A stretch of DNA of 64,000 bases, taken from Devosia riboflavina. Its GTDB lineage: Bacteria; Pseudomonadota; Alphaproteobacteria; Rhizobiales; Devosiaceae. Of the stretch, positions 34,094 through 43,622 are shown piece by piece. Where the stretch lies: NCBI RefSeq assembly GCF_000743575.1, contig NZ_JQGC01000027.1, positions 60,599 through 124,598 on the forward strand, in the 5' to 3' direction. The notes below the pieces were generated by a model. The model had not been told where the DNA came from. It did not search any database and saw only the letters and a list, made by a program, of their open reading frames with translations. The translations under genes and the position numbers were made by a program. Position 1 is the stretch's first letter, and the number at the start of each line of letters is the position of its first letter.

Positions 34094-34390
34094 ATGATGT
34101 TTCTCCTGCGTTCGGCATTCTGGCTCACTGTCGCCTTCGTGGTCATCCGGCCCGAAGTCGATGTGCGCGCCTCTGCCGGGTCGGTGGCTAACGAGGCCCT
34201 GGCTCGCGGCAGCCAGTTCGTTGCCAACCAGATCGAGGCGATCGAGTGCGATAGCCTGCAATGTCTTGGGGGCAAGGCAATTGTTGCCGCCGCCCTCCCC
34301 CCTATCCCGCCCTCCGGCACACCCATGCATGTCGCGCCGCAGGACAATCCGGTTCCCTATCCCCGACCTCGACCGGATTGGGCGGGCTGA
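34094..34390 (+). CDS. DUF5330 small exported protein
   Basis: A 98-residue protein with an N-terminal hydrophobic segment (MMFLLRSAFWLTVAFVVIRP), two Cys (IECDSLQCLGG) and a Pro-rich tail (PPIPPSGTP, NPVPYPRPRPDW). It matches DUF5330 of Hyphomicrobiales, commonly next to sufE, as here. Function unknown. Confidence 0.8.
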   Translation: MMFLLRSAFWLTVAFVVIRPEVDVRASAGSVANEALARGSQFVANQIEAIECDSLQCLGGKAIVAAALPPIPPSGTPMHVAPQDNPVPYPRPRPDWAG

Positions 34391-34477
34391 CGGACGCCTG
34401 CCCCGGCGTCCGATTGATCTATCCAGTGGCACGCGTCTCTTGCCCAAGCGACGCAACTCCAGCGTCCACTGGCCCCT

Positions 34478-34520
34478 GCCGCAAGCACCTTGCCCCGTGC
34501 TTGCGGCTTTTTCTTTCTTT
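34478..34520 (+). terminator. Intrinsic terminator between DUF5330 gene and sufE
   Basis: GCCGCAAGCAC-CTTGCCCC-GTGCTTGCGGC, an 11-bp perfect stem, followed by TTTTTCTTTCTTT. It ends 15 bases before the sufE ATG, so sufE must have its own start of transcription very close or depend on read-through. Confidence 0.85.
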
Positions 34521-34535
34521 ACCTAGATAGAGGGC

Positions 34536-34964
34536 ATGACCCAGCCCCAGCCTTTCCAGGACATTGCCGACAATCTTTCCTTCCTCGATGATTGGGAAGA
34601 CCGGTATCGCTATCTCATCGAACTCGGCCAGGCTCTGCCGCGGCTCGAAGCCGACGAGCGCGTCGACACCAACAAGGTCAATGGCTGCATCTCGCAGGTC
34701 TGGCTCGTTTCCGAGCCCGTCGAAGCGGATGGCTCCGTGTCGCTTCACATTCGTGGCGAAAGCGATGCGATGATCGTGCAGGGGCTCGTGGCGATCCTTC
34801 TCGCGCTCTACTCGGACCGTCCGGCCCGCGAAATCGCCGAGACCGATGCCATTGCCATTTTCGACGAACTGGGTCTGCGCGAACATCTCACCGCCCAGCG
34901 TTCCAACGGCCTCGTCGCCATGGTCAACCGCATCCGCGCCGAAGCGCGGGCCAAGGTTCACTGA
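34536..34964 (+). CDS. sufE: SufE family cysteine desulfuration protein
   Basis: A 142-residue SufE: the sulfur-accepting Cys is in VNGCISQVWLVSE near residue 51, with the conserved FLDDWEDRYRYLIELGQ start and QGLVAILLALYSDRPAREI. It takes persulfide sulfur from SufS for Fe-S cluster assembly. Suf partners are not in the window. Its end overlaps the convergent acyltransferase by 7 bases. Confidence 0.93.
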   Translation: MTQPQPFQDIADNLSFLDDWEDRYRYLIELGQALPRLEADERVDTNKVNGCISQVWLVSEPVEADGSVSLHIRGESDAMIVQGLVAILLALYSDRPAREIAETDAIAIFDELGLREHLTAQRSNGLVAMVNRIRAEARAKVH

Positions 34965-35995
34965 TCGGCTTTTTGCCGCTGCAATTTTCTGAGGAGCGGC
35001 TGCTCGACGAAACGATAGAGCAGCAGCCCCATCCATACCCCGGTCGCGATGGCCAGCACGGTCACAACCGGCACGATTCCCGGCAGGTTCGGCCCGATCA
35101 GCTTTAGGCCGACCCCGGCCATCAGAGCCACGGCAAAGATATGCACGAGATAGATCGAGTAGGATGCATTGCCCATCCGCTCGAGCCAGACCATACGCGG
35201 CAACCGCCCCTCGCTGCGCAGCGCCAAGATCACGGCCACGCCTGAAAAGCTGAGGAAGCCGGCAAAGGCGGTGACGTCCTCGACAAAACCGTGATTCCAC
35301 AAAAAGCCTTCGGCAAGGCCAGCCACGCCGATCACGACGAGGGTAATGGCCACCGGTTTCGGCAACCGGGAAATCCAGCCCTCCATGTGCCCGAGCCCGA
35401 TCCAGCAACCGACGACAAAGGCCAGCGGCAGGAAACTCGTATAGAATTGTGGAATGGCTGACTGCGGAGCGAGCAGAAAGCCCACGATCGCCAGCGCCGC
35501 ATAGGCGAGGGTCAGCCCCACCACCCTGCTCCGCGCGGTGAACATGGCAAGCAGCGCAAAGCAGGCATAGAAGAACATCTCGTAATTAAGCGTCCAGCCC
35601 AGCTTATAAAGCGGGTGCAGCCCATGGCTCGCCCCGTTGTAAAACGGGATGAAGGCGAGCGAGAGTGCCAACTGGTTGCCGTCAAAGCTGGTGGTCTTGA
35701 AGAGTTGCGGCGCAAACAGCGCCAGCGCCGCGGCGATCAGCGTAAAGGCCCAATAGAGCGGCACGACGCGGAGGATACGTCGGCGCATGAACTGCCGCCC
35801 GTCGAAGCGGCCGATATCGGTCACGCTGACCATGATGAAGCCGGAAATCACGAAGAACAGGATGACACCGAGCCAGCCCAGCCGCCCATAGGCAATGTTC
35901 TCTCCCACCAGCGGGTAGAGCAAGGCATGCGAGGCCAGCACCAGCAGGGCGGCGATGGCGCGCAGATATTGGACGGAGACGATTTTCCCGGGCAT
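34958..35995 (-). CDS. Acyltransferase 3 family membrane protein
   Basis: A 345-residue integral membrane acyltransferase (OafA/ExoZ type) with about ten spans. It begins KIVSVQYLRAIAALLVLASHAL with the conserved catalytic His, then LGWLGVILFFVISGFIM and RRRILRVVPLYW, ending in a typical LYRFVEQPLLRKLQ. It probably O-acylates a surface polysaccharide. ATG 35995 is chosen because the family starts here; the frame is open far upstream by chance. Confidence 0.88.
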   Translation of the reverse strand: MPGKIVSVQYLRAIAALLVLASHALLYPLVGENIAYGRLGWLGVILFFVISGFIMVSVTDIGRFDGRQFMRRRILRVVPLYWAFTLIAAALALFAPQLFKTTSFDGNQLALSLAFIPFYNGASHGLHPLYKLGWTLNYEMFFYACFALLAMFTARSRVVGLTLAYAALAIVGFLLAPQSAIPQFYTSFLPLAFVVGCWIGLGHMEGWISRLPKPVAITLVVIGVAGLAEGFLWNHGFVEDVTAFAGFLSFSGVAVILALRSEGRLPRMVWLERMGNASYSIYLVHIFAVALMAGVGLKLIGPNLPGIVPVVTVLAIATGVWMGLLLYRFVEQPLLRKLQRQKADQ

Positions 35996-36068
35996 GGTTC
36001 GGTCACGATTGCGGCTGACATTCTTATCACGCGTACCATTTCCCAGAACATTACAGACGCTTACATCG

Positions 36069-36566
36069 TTAAGAAGCCTCTGCCGGCGGAAACATCGGCG
36101 CCCGCTCCGGCAGCCAGTGCCGCTGCCTTTGCGCCTCGCGCCCCCGTGCTTCAGCATCGAGCCCGTAATGGGCGGCGAGATGGGAGAGCGCGATGCGCAG
36201 CACCAGCTTGCCGCCGCGCCGCGGCCAGTCGCGCTCCAGCTCGACATCCTGCAAACCCCGATCGAGCCCGCAAATGTCGAACAGCACGGCCCAACACTCG
36301 GCGGGCATCGTGGCCGCCAGATCCGCCAGATGTTTTCGCGCATCCGCGGCGCTGGCCGAAAGCGTGCCCTGCACCGGGCTGCCGCTGCCCCGACCACCGG
36401 TTCGGGTGGGATCATAGGACATGGTCACGCGCTGGCGCAGGCGGGCGCGCTCGAAAACCTGCGCCAGGCGCCGCGCCGCCTCGACGTGGTGGGGCAAAAG
36501 AAACGGCGCGCTGTCCCGCCGGGCCGCCGAAAGGCGACCCACCGCTTCAGGCAATCCCTCACTCAT
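36069..36566 (-). CDS. DUF6456 domain protein
   Basis: A 165-residue DUF6456 protein (DPTRTGGRGSGSPVQGTLSASAADARKHLADL and ECWAVLFDICGLDRGLQDVE). The C-terminal segment LVLRIALSHLAAHYGLD is conserved in the family and may be a helix-turn-helix. ATG 36566 overlaps the preceding DnaA-like gene by 8 bases. Function unknown, probably DNA-associated. Confidence 0.8.
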   Translation of the reverse strand: MSEGLPEAVGRLSAARRDSAPFLLPHHVEAARRLAQVFERARLRQRVTMSYDPTRTGGRGSGSPVQGTLSASAADARKHLADLAATMPAECWAVLFDICGLDRGLQDVELERDWPRRGGKLVLRIALSHLAAHYGLDAEARGREAQRQRHWLPERAPMFPPAEAS

Positions 36567-36924
36567 TCTCGCCTCCTGCCATAAGCTGTGCTTCAAGCCG
36601 GTCCAATTCGGCATCAAACCTGGCATCGTCGCGCAAGTCTTCGATCAGGCTGCAGGCGTAAGAGACTGTTGTCCTATCTCGCCCAAAGGCCGCACCAATT
36701 GCAGTCAGGCTGATACCCTTCGACACATGGGCCAGATACATGGCCAGTTGACGCGCCCTTGCCGTATCGGCCTGACAGCGAGAAACGTGAACTAGCAAGC
36801 GGATAGGAATTTTCCGCTCGCGCGAAATCAAAGCAAGAACTTGGGCCAGGCCCGCATCGTCGTGGACCGAAGGCAGGCGCTCGCGCGGCGCATGGCTATG
36901 ATGAGTTTCGATTCGCACGGTCAT
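36559..36924 (-). CDS. DnaA domain IV-like helix-turn-helix protein
   Basis: A 121-residue protein whose residues about 60-105 (RARQLAMYLAHVSKGISLTAIGAAFGRDRTTVSYACSLIEDL) match the DNA-binding domain IV of the replication initiator DnaA, including the signature GRDRTTVSYAC. The AAA+ ATPase part is absent. It may recognise DnaA-box-like DNA or control transcription. It is coupled to DUF6456. Confidence 0.82.
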   Translation of the reverse strand: MTVRIETHHSHAPRERLPSVHDDAGLAQVLALISRERKIPIRLLVHVSRCQADTARARQLAMYLAHVSKGISLTAIGAAFGRDRTTVSYACSLIEDLRDDARFDAELDRLEAQLMAGGENE

Positions 36925-37025
36925 CCTCCACCGGATATAGGACAATATTCCTACACCCTGACAGAGGTTGTCCACCCCGGGGATAAGTTTTGAAATTTTC
37001 CGCACAAGGACGCATGGGACGGGCC

Positions 37026-37056
37026 AAAAACACTGCGGCCGCCCGAAGGCGGCCGC
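37026..37056 (-). terminator. Terminator of the mucR transcript
   Basis: GCGGCCGCC-CGAA-GGCGGCCGC, a perfect 9-bp stem with a stable tetraloop; on the minus strand it is followed by AGTGTTTTTGG. It lies about 130 bases past the mucR stop. Confidence 0.65.
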
Positions 37057-37184
37057 AAAGCAGGGGGACCAGCTTTTTGATGCATCGCAAGGCCGGCACG
37101 CAGATGCCTTGGTCAATTGCGAGGCAGTATGAGGGGGTTAGGGCGCTCGCTTCGGTCCCTCCGAAGCGTCCGCTCTAGGCGAAA

Positions 37185-37607
37185 TCAGCCAGCCTTGCGG
37201 CCGAGGCCATTGTCCTTGGCGAGCTTGGAGCGCGTCGCCGAGTAGTTCGGGGCAACCATGGGATAATCTGCGGGCAGACCCCACTTCTCACGATATTCCT
37301 CGGGCGAGAGGTTGTAGTGCGTGCGCAGGTGGCGCTTGAGCGACTTGAACTTCTTGCCGTCTTCGAGACAGATGATGTAGTCGGCAGCGACGGACTTGCG
37401 GACCGGCACGGCGGGCTTGAGATCCTCGACCACGGCGGGCACTTCATTGCTCCGCAGCGCGCGCAGGGCACCGTGAACATCGGCAATCAGCCGTGTCAGG
37501 TCCGAGGGGCTCACGGCATTGTGGCTTACATATGCTGAGACGATATCGGCACTGAGTTCGACGAGGTCGAACTCACCCACATCCGCCGGAGCGGTATTGT
37601 CGTTCAT
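37185..37607 (-). CDS. mucR: MucR/Ros family zinc-finger transcriptional regulator
   Basis: A 140-residue MucR. The C-terminal prokaryotic zinc finger reads [23 protein letters not shown] followed by [23 protein letters not shown], with the family's Cys/Asp/His/His ligand pattern. The N-terminal half ([25 protein letters not shown]) mediates oligomerisation in the family. MucR is a global, H-NS-like repressor of exopolysaccharide, motility and horizontally acquired genes in Hyphomicrobiales, and often represses itself. Confidence 0.95.
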   Translation of the reverse strand: MNDNTAPADVGEFDLVELSADIVSAYVSHNAVSPSDLTRLIADVHGALRALRSNEVPAVVEDLKPAVPVRKSVAADYIICLEDGKKFKSLKRHLRTHYNLSPEEYREKWGLPADYPMVAPNYSATRSKLAKDNGLGRKAG

Positions 37608-37706
37608 GATCTAACCTTCCGTAATTTTTTTATTGGGCAGCAACAGGGGCAGTCACAGCCTTGCTGCATTCCTAAGTCTGTTTACTGCCGCAGGCAACTG
37701 CCGCTA

Positions 37707-37722
37707 ATCCAATTAATTGGAT
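37707..37722. promoter_or_regulatory. Perfect 16-bp AT-rich palindrome upstream of mucR
   Basis: ATCCAATT-AATTGGAT, about 100 bases upstream of the mucR ATG, within a 129-base AT-rich gap. MucR prefers AT-rich sites with T-A steps, so autoregulation is plausible; another regulator is equally possible. Confidence 0.5.
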
Positions 37723-37736
37723 GCATTACAGATTAT

Positions 37737-38090
37737 TCATGATCCAGAATTTTGTTCCAATCGTGTCTTGATATCGTCACGCACCGTACTTTCCCCGGCA
37801 TGATAACCCGCAATATAACTAGCGCGGGCAAGGAGATGCGCGGCCACGGGCGTAGTCAAAAGCACGAAAATTACGCCGATGATTGCACGCAAAGCCACGG
37901 CAGCATCCATGCTGATCACGGCAACAGCGATGAGAACTAATCCACCACCAACTGCGCCTGCCTTGGAGGCGGCGTGCATCCGCGTGTACAAATCAGGCAA
38001 ACGGACCACACCGACGGCGGCGAGAAGCGTGAAAATCGCCCCCAGAATCAGCAGACCGCCCCCAAGGCAGAGTGCGATATCGCCGATCAT
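37737..38090 (-). CDS. mrpG: Mrp Na+/H+ antiporter subunit G
   Basis: A 117-residue MrpG with three membrane segments ([33 protein letters not shown] is the family opening). Last gene of the Mrp operon; its start overlaps mrpF by ATGA. The tail after residue 95 is hydrophilic. Confidence 0.93.
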   Translation of the reverse strand: MIGDIALCLGGGLLILGAIFTLLAAVGVVRLPDLYTRMHAASKAGAVGGGLVLIAVAVISMDAAVALRAIIGVIFVLLTTPVAAHLLARASYIAGYHAGESTVRDDIKTRLEQNSGS

Positions 38091-38398
38091 GATTGCGCCT
38101 CCATTGCGGCGGCGTCAGTCTTGAGGCCTCGCCGCAAAATATAGCGGGCCAAAGCCACGGTCGCGAGGAAGCCGAGCAGCGCCAGGGCAATGGCAATGTC
38201 GAGATAAAGCATCCTCCCGGTGCGCACGGCCACGGCGCCGATGAAACCCATGGCAACCACGGTCATCAGGTCGAGCGCCAGCACCCGGTCGGGCAGCGTC
38301 GGACCGATAACGATGCGCACGATCGAGACGAGCAGGGCGAGCCCCAAGAGAATCAAGGCGATCAGGCTCGAAAGGTCGACAAAAGCGGCCACGGTCAT
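38087..38398 (-). CDS. mrpF: Mrp Na+/H+ antiporter subunit F
   Basis: A 103-residue MrpF with three membrane segments, [21 protein letters not shown] being the conserved region with an essential Asp. ATGA overlap with mrpE upstream. Confidence 0.93.
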   Translation of the reverse strand: MTVAAFVDLSSLIALILLGLALLVSIVRIVIGPTLPDRVLALDLMTVVAMGFIGAVAVRTGRMLYLDIAIALALLGFLATVALARYILRRGLKTDAAAMEAQS

Positions 38399-38874
38399 TG
38401 AAACACCTCCTTGATCCGCGCTTCAAAGCCATTGGCGATCCCGGCAATCAGCGCGGTATCGCTCTCCATGGTCAGCGCATGGACGTAGAGAACCGAACGA
38501 TCCTCGGCGACATCAACGCTCAGCGTCCCGGGTGTCAGCGTGATCATATTGGCGAGGAGCGTGATTTCCGCGTCCGACTTGACCGTCAGCGGCACCGCCA
38601 CGATGGCCGGCTTCAGCGCCGATTTGAGATCGGGACGCAGGACGATCAGCGCGACATTGATGGCGCTGACCATCAATTCGTAGAGAAAGAGCGCGATCAG
38701 CGAGAGCACCTTGCCGGCCCGGCCCAATGCGCCCTGCTGGCGGATCGAATAGCGCAAAATCAACAGGGCGCCGCCCCCGACGAGACCGCCAAAGAGCAGG
38801 TTCAGCCCAGAAAAATTGCCCGTTATGCCGGCCCAGCCGAGGGCAAGGATGACCACAAGAAAGGCGCCGCTCAT
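38395..38874 (-). CDS. mrpE: Mrp Na+/H+ antiporter subunit E
   Basis: A 159-residue MrpE: N-terminal membrane segments then the conserved cytoplasmic part [27 protein letters not shown]. Overlaps mrpD by ATGA. Confidence 0.93.
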   Translation of the reverse strand: MSGAFLVVILALGWAGITGNFSGLNLLFGGLVGGGALLILRYSIRQQGALGRAGKVLSLIALFLYELMVSAINVALIVLRPDLKSALKPAIVAVPLTVKSDAEITLLANMITLTPGTLSVDVAEDRSVLYVHALTMESDTALIAGIANGFEARIKEVFQ

Positions 38875-40448
38875 GGCTCAACCTCCGCAAGGCCAACCGC
38901 CTCGACATAGCGACCGGGATCGACGATATCGGCCGCCGCGCGCTGCCCCACTTCAATAAGTGGATTTGGCCAGAGGCCGATCAATACCACCCCAAGCACC
39001 AGCGCGCTGACCGCCCCAAAGGCCAGCCGAACCCGCGGCGTCGGCGCAACCAGCGGCATCGGTTCGCCCGAAGCCGGCTGGCCCTCCGGCCCATTGCGCC
39101 AGAACACATGCGACCAGAGCCGCGTGCCGGCAATCAGGGTCAGAATGGCATTGATTACCAGCGCCACGACCAAGGCACTACCGACCCAGCCCAATTCGGC
39201 GTCGGCCACCCCCGCTTCGAGCAACAGCAATTTTGGCCAGAAGCCGAGGAAGGGCGGCACGCCGGCAACGGCAAGAATGAGCAAGAAGAACAGGATCGAA
39301 AGCGGCGCGCTGGCGGCATAGAGCCCGCCCATCTGCCGCGTATCGCTCGCCCCGGTCCGCACTTCGATCAGCCCCACCACCATGTAGAGCGCCGTCATGG
39401 CCAGGATGGCGTGGAAAATATAGATCCCCGCCCCGGCAATGCCGATGACATCGGGCAGCGACAGGCCGGCGAGGATTGCCCCAATGCCGCCGATGACGAA
39501 AAAGCCCACGGCCCGGCGCAGATGCGTTTCGGCAATGGCGCCAAGCGGCGCGATCACCAATGTCGCAACGGCCAGCACGGCCAATACCGGCTCCAGCATT
39601 TCGCGGCTATCGGGCAGCACCGCCACCAGCGCGCGCAACAGCGCATAGGCGCCAACCTTGGTGAGCAAGCCCGCAAACAAAGCCGAAACCGCCGGGGTCG
39701 GCGTGTGATAGGAAGCCGGCAGCCAGGCATTGACCGGAAAAGCCGCCGCCTTCATGCCGAAGGCGAGCAGCAACAGCGCCGCAATCCCCGTCATCGCCGC
39801 GCGATTGGCGTCCGGCGCCACAAGCATGATGTCGGCCATATTGAGCGTCCCCAGCAGGCCATAGGTCAGCCCGAGCGCCAGGAGGAACAGCGTCGTCGCG
39901 AGGAAATTGAGGAAGCCATATTTCACCGCGCCATCGAGCTGCAGCGGACTGCTACCCGAAACGATCAGCCCGAACGAGGCAATCAGCATCACCTCGAACC
40001 AGACATAGAGATTGAATAGATCGCCAGTCAGGAACGAGCCGGTCACACCTGCCAGAAGCAGCAGGACCATGGAGTGAAAGCCATCCTTGCCGTCATTCCC
40101 CTCCCGGTCGATTTCGGCATAGAGCACGACGACCAGCGTCACGACCGCCGCGGCCAGCGCAAAGCCGGCACCAAAAAGATCGGCCGTCAGGCTGATGCCG
40201 AAGGGCGGCAACCATTTGCCCATGGTCATGCTGAGCGGCCCTTCGCTCACAATGCGGAGCAGCAGGCTGATTTCGCAGGCAATGATGGCGACTATGACCA
40301 GCACCGCGCCCAGCAGCGGCAGCCTATTGCTGCGCCGCACCACCAGCAGCGCGGCTGAGCCCATCAGCGCCAGCACAACAGGCAGCACCAGCACCCAATC
40401 GGCGGCTGATGTCGCAGTCTCGATCATAGCCTGAGGCAATTGGGTCAT
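38871..40448 (-). CDS. mrpD: Mrp Na+/H+ antiporter subunit D
   Basis: A 525-residue proton-pumping-type subunit homologous to complex I NuoM/NuoN with about 14 spans. Conserved YVWFEVMLIASFGLIV (key Glu) and GMKAAAFPVNAWLPASYHTPTPAVSALFAGLLTKVGAYALLR (key Lys residues) are intact. Two bases after mrpC. Confidence 0.94.
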   Translation of the reverse strand: MTQLPQAMIETATSAADWVLVLPVVLALMGSAALLVVRRSNRLPLLGAVLVIVAIIACEISLLLRIVSEGPLSMTMGKWLPPFGISLTADLFGAGFALAAAVVTLVVVLYAEIDREGNDGKDGFHSMVLLLLAGVTGSFLTGDLFNLYVWFEVMLIASFGLIVSGSSPLQLDGAVKYGFLNFLATTLFLLALGLTYGLLGTLNMADIMLVAPDANRAAMTGIAALLLLAFGMKAAAFPVNAWLPASYHTPTPAVSALFAGLLTKVGAYALLRALVAVLPDSREMLEPVLAVLAVATLVIAPLGAIAETHLRRAVGFFVIGGIGAILAGLSLPDVIGIAGAGIYIFHAILAMTALYMVVGLIEVRTGASDTRQMGGLYAASAPLSILFFLLILAVAGVPPFLGFWPKLLLLEAGVADAELGWVGSALVVALVINAILTLIAGTRLWSHVFWRNGPEGQPASGEPMPLVAPTPRVRLAFGAVSALVLGVVLIGLWPNPLIEVGQRAAADIVDPGRYVEAVGLAEVEP

Positions 40449-40450
40449 GG

Positions 40451-40828
40451 TCAGTAGCTCAATGGCGGCTGGGGCGCGTTTTCCGGCTCGGCCAGGCGCA
40501 TGGTATCGGTATTGTCCGCATCGAGGCTTTTATAGGCGCGGAAAGCGAGCACCAGCAGGAAGCTGAACATGGAAAAGCCGATGACGATGGCCGTCAGGAT
40601 CAGCGCCTGTGGCAGCGGATTGGCAATCGGCCCTGCGGGCACATCGAGCCCCCCTGGCACGATAGGCGCCACTTCGCGCGTCACCCGCCCGGCGGTGAAG
40701 ATCAGCAGATTGACGCCATTGCCCAGAATGGTCATGCCGATCAACATGCGGATCACCGAACGCGACAGCAGCAGGTAAATGCCGAGCGAAACGAAGACAC
40801 CGACGAGGGCGGCGAGGATATAATCCAT
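40451..40828 (-). CDS. mrpC: Mrp Na+/H+ antiporter subunit C
   Basis: A 125-residue NuoK-like subunit with three membrane segments (YILAALVGVFVSLGIYLLLSRSVIRMLIGM, NGVNLLIFT, PLPQALILTAIVIGFSMFSFLL). ATG 40828 lies inside the mrpB stop (TGATG); a GTG one codon earlier is possible. Confidence 0.93.
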   Translation of the reverse strand: MDYILAALVGVFVSLGIYLLLSRSVIRMLIGMTILGNGVNLLIFTAGRVTREVAPIVPGGLDVPAGPIANPLPQALILTAIVIGFSMFSFLLVLAFRAYKSLDADNTDTMRLAEPENAPQPPLSY

Positions 40829-41253
40829 CACAGATCCTCCTCGCGGTCGCTTTCGAGCGCCAAGGCAATGGCCGAGAGCGTTCCGAAAACGACGAAATAG
40901 ACTCCGATATCGAAAAACATGGGCGTCGAGAACGGCACCACGGTTTCCCCGAGATCGAGATAGAGCCAGATCGAGGTCATGAACGGCGCTTCGATGAAGA
41001 GGCTCAGCAGCCCTGAAAAACCCGCCAACAACACGCCAAAACCGGCAATCGCCAACGGATCAACCTTCAGCGCCCGCCGCACCGCCGGCACACCCGAGGC
41101 CATGCCGAAAACCGCGATGGATGCCGCAGCGATCAATCCGCCGATAAAGCCCCCGCCCGGCTCATTGTGGCCACGCAGGCAAACATAGACGGAAAAGACC
41201 AACATGGTTGCCACGATCAGCGGCGCCGCCGTGCGGAAAATGACCGTGTTCAT
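40828..41253 (-). CDS. mrpB: Mrp Na+/H+ antiporter subunit B
   Basis: A 141-residue MrpB with four membrane segments; RGHNEPGGGFIGGLIAAASIAVFGMASG is the family signature. It is a separate gene here, while many rhizobia have mrpA and mrpB fused (phaAB). ATGA overlap with mrpA. Confidence 0.93.
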   Translation of the reverse strand: MNTVIFRTAAPLIVATMLVFSVYVCLRGHNEPGGGFIGGLIAAASIAVFGMASGVPAVRRALKVDPLAIAGFGVLLAGFSGLLSLFIEAPFMTSIWLYLDLGETVVPFSTPMFFDIGVYFVVFGTLSAIALALESDREEDL

Positions 41254-43622
41254 GGCCCTGTCTCCTCCGTCTTCTTGCGCCGCCGCAGCAGCGCTAGAAT
41301 GGCGATGCCCGCACCCATGACCACCGAGATTTCGCCAAGCGTATCAAAGCCGCGATAGTCGACGAGGATGACGTTGACGATATTGGCGCCATGGGCGATC
41401 GGCACGCTGGTGGCAGTAAAGAAATCCGAGAGCCGCGTATCGAGCGTACCCGTCAGCACCAGCATGAGCAGCAGGCTCACCCCGGCGCCGCAAACGACGG
41501 CCAGCGTCCCATCGCGCGCCCAGTCCTCGAATGGCCGGTGATCCCGCGCATCGAGCCGAAGATTGGTCATGACGATGGTGAGAATGACAACAGAGAGCAC
41601 TTCCACCATAAGCTGGGTAAAGGCGAGGTCCGGCGCGCCGAAGAGCAAAAAGATCAGCGCCAGGGCCGTGCCCTGAATGCCGAGCGACAGAATGGCAATG
41701 AGCCGGCTCTGCGCGATCAACACCGCCAGGAGCCCCAGCACCGCCAGCAATACCACGCCCCATTCATAGGGGCGCAGGTCCGGCAGAACCAGGCGCTTGG
41801 ACCAATCGCCCAGCTCCGCCGTCGGCACGATCCAGTCGAGCCCACCCAGCGCCAGCATAGGCCAGAACAGCGCCACGGCCAGCGCAGCAAAGACCGCCAG
41901 CAGATAGAATTCGAGCTTTCCGTGATGCAGCGCCCGCGTCACCGTCGCGGCAAAGCGGATGAGGCCGAACATGACCGCATCGAAAGCCGTGTCAGCATTC
42001 CAGCCGATCCCCGCACTTAGCCGCCGCAACACCGTGCGGATCGCTTGAGCCTGCCGGAAGACCACAATACCGAGCAACCAGGTCAGCGCCGAAAGCCAGA
42101 TCAGCGGGCTCGCGAGATCGAGCGCGAGTTTCAGATGCGGCTCCACCGCATGCCCCAGAATGGCCATCGCGCCCGGCGCCAGCACATCCGCGCTCAACCA
42201 ATCCGGCAAGAGGCCCGCAACCACACCGACGCCACCGAGCAGGATCGGCCCCGCCAACATGGCCACCGGCGCTTCATGGGCATTTTTGGGCGTCGGCAAG
42301 GCATCGCCGAGAAACGGCCGGATCATCACGATCAGCGCCACGCCCGCCAGCAGGGCATTGCCCACCACCAGAACGGCCAACACAAAAAGCATCAGCCAGT
42401 CCCCGCCGACCAGCGCCAGATACATTTCTTCCTTGGCGAAATAGCCGACCGTCAGCGGCAGCCCGACCATGGAGAGCGCCGCCAGCGCCGCGCCGATGAA
42501 GGTCACCGGCATCTTGTCGGCCAATCCGCCAAGCGCGGTGATGTCACGCGTCCCCGCCTCATGGTCGACCGCGCCCGCCACCATGAAGAGCCCGGCCTTG
42601 TAGCAGGCATGCGCCACGAAATAGACCAGCATGGCCGCAATCGCCGCCTCACTGCCGAGCCCGATCAGCAGCACCAGCAGCCCCAGCGAAGCAATCGTCG
42701 TTTGCGCCAGGATTTGCTTGAGATCGGTTTCCCGAAGCGCGCCGAGCGCACCCCAGATCAGCGTGACCCCGCCAAAAGCCACGAGTACGCCGGTCCAGAC
42801 CGCAGTCCCACCCAAAACCGGCGTCATGCGAGCAAGCAAATAAACGCCCGCCTGCACCATCGTCGCCGAGTGCAAAAATGCCGAAACCGGCGTCGGCGCC
42901 TCCATGGCATTGGGCAGCCAGAAATGCAGCGGAAACTGTGCCGACTTGGTGAAGGCCGCGCCCAGGAACAGCGCCAGCACCAGGCCATAAAGCGCATGAT
43001 CTTTCAGCACGCCACCGAGCCCGCGCAATTCGCTGAGCAGCCACGTGCCTGACAGATGCTGCGCAAGGATGACGCCTACAAGCAGGCACATGCCACCGAT
43101 ATTGGTGATCACCAGCGCCTGAATGGCCCCTCGCCGCGCCGCCTGCCGATTATGGTAGAAGCCGATCAGCAGGAAGGAGGTGACTGACGTCGCCTCCCAG
43201 AACATGAAGAGCGCCAGCATATTATCGGCCAGCACCAGCCCCAGCATCGACCCCATAAAGGACAGCATATAGGCGAGGAATCGGCCCTTGTGTCTGTGTC
43301 CCTTCAGATAGGCGCCGGAATAGAGAATGATCAGCGTGCCCACGCCCGCAATGGTCAGGGCAAAGATCAGGCTCAGGCCATCGGCGAAAAAGCTCAGCGT
43401 CAGCCCATAGGACGGCACCCAGCCAAAGGAAGCAGCAATCGTGCCGCCGGCAATGACGGGCTCGCTGACGCCCAGCAGCAGGAGAAAAATCCCGGCCGGA
43501 ACGGTCGCGAGAACCCAGCCCGAATAGCGGCCGGCGAGGCTATGGATGAAGGGCGTCAGCAGCGCCGCCAGAAAAGGCGCCAAAGCGGCAAGGGCGATGC
43601 TGGCTTCAAGGGACAGCCCCAC
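41250..43622 (-). CDS. mrpA: Mrp Na+/H+ antiporter subunit A
   Basis: A 790-residue NuoL-like subunit with about 20 membrane segments. The antiporter core has FMFWEATSVTSFLLIGFYH (key Glu) and TKSAQFPLHFWLPNAMEAPTPVSAFLHSATMVQAGVYLLARM; the C-terminal DUF4040/MBH part has FGAPDLAFTQLMVEVLSVVILTIVM and a final NVILVDYRGFDTLGEISVV. The GTG at 43622 is preceded by GGAGGAGGGG. First gene of a seven-gene operon for Na+ export and pH homeostasis. Confidence 0.94.
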   Translation of the reverse strand: MGLSLEASIALAALAPFLAALLTPFIHSLAGRYSGWVLATVPAGIFLLLLGVSEPVIAGGTIAASFGWVPSYGLTLSFFADGLSLIFALTIAGVGTLIILYSGAYLKGHRHKGRFLAYMLSFMGSMLGLVLADNMLALFMFWEATSVTSFLLIGFYHNRQAARRGAIQALVITNIGGMCLLVGVILAQHLSGTWLLSELRGLGGVLKDHALYGLVLALFLGAAFTKSAQFPLHFWLPNAMEAPTPVSAFLHSATMVQAGVYLLARMTPVLGGTAVWTGVLVAFGGVTLIWGALGALRETDLKQILAQTTIASLGLLVLLIGLGSEAAIAAMLVYFVAHACYKAGLFMVAGAVDHEAGTRDITALGGLADKMPVTFIGAALAALSMVGLPLTVGYFAKEEMYLALVGGDWLMLFVLAVLVVGNALLAGVALIVMIRPFLGDALPTPKNAHEAPVAMLAGPILLGGVGVVAGLLPDWLSADVLAPGAMAILGHAVEPHLKLALDLASPLIWLSALTWLLGIVVFRQAQAIRTVLRRLSAGIGWNADTAFDAVMFGLIRFAATVTRALHHGKLEFYLLAVFAALAVALFWPMLALGGLDWIVPTAELGDWSKRLVLPDLRPYEWGVVLLAVLGLLAVLIAQSRLIAILSLGIQGTALALIFLLFGAPDLAFTQLMVEVLSVVILTIVMTNLRLDARDHRPFEDWARDGTLAVVCGAGVSLLLMLVLTGTLDTRLSDFFTATSVPIAHGANIVNVILVDYRGFDTLGEISVVMGAGIAILALLRRRKKTEETGP

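Noticed and set aside
36000..36415. N-terminal extension of the acyltransferase
   Set aside because: The extra residues run antisense across the DUF6456 region and the family begins at ATG 35995.
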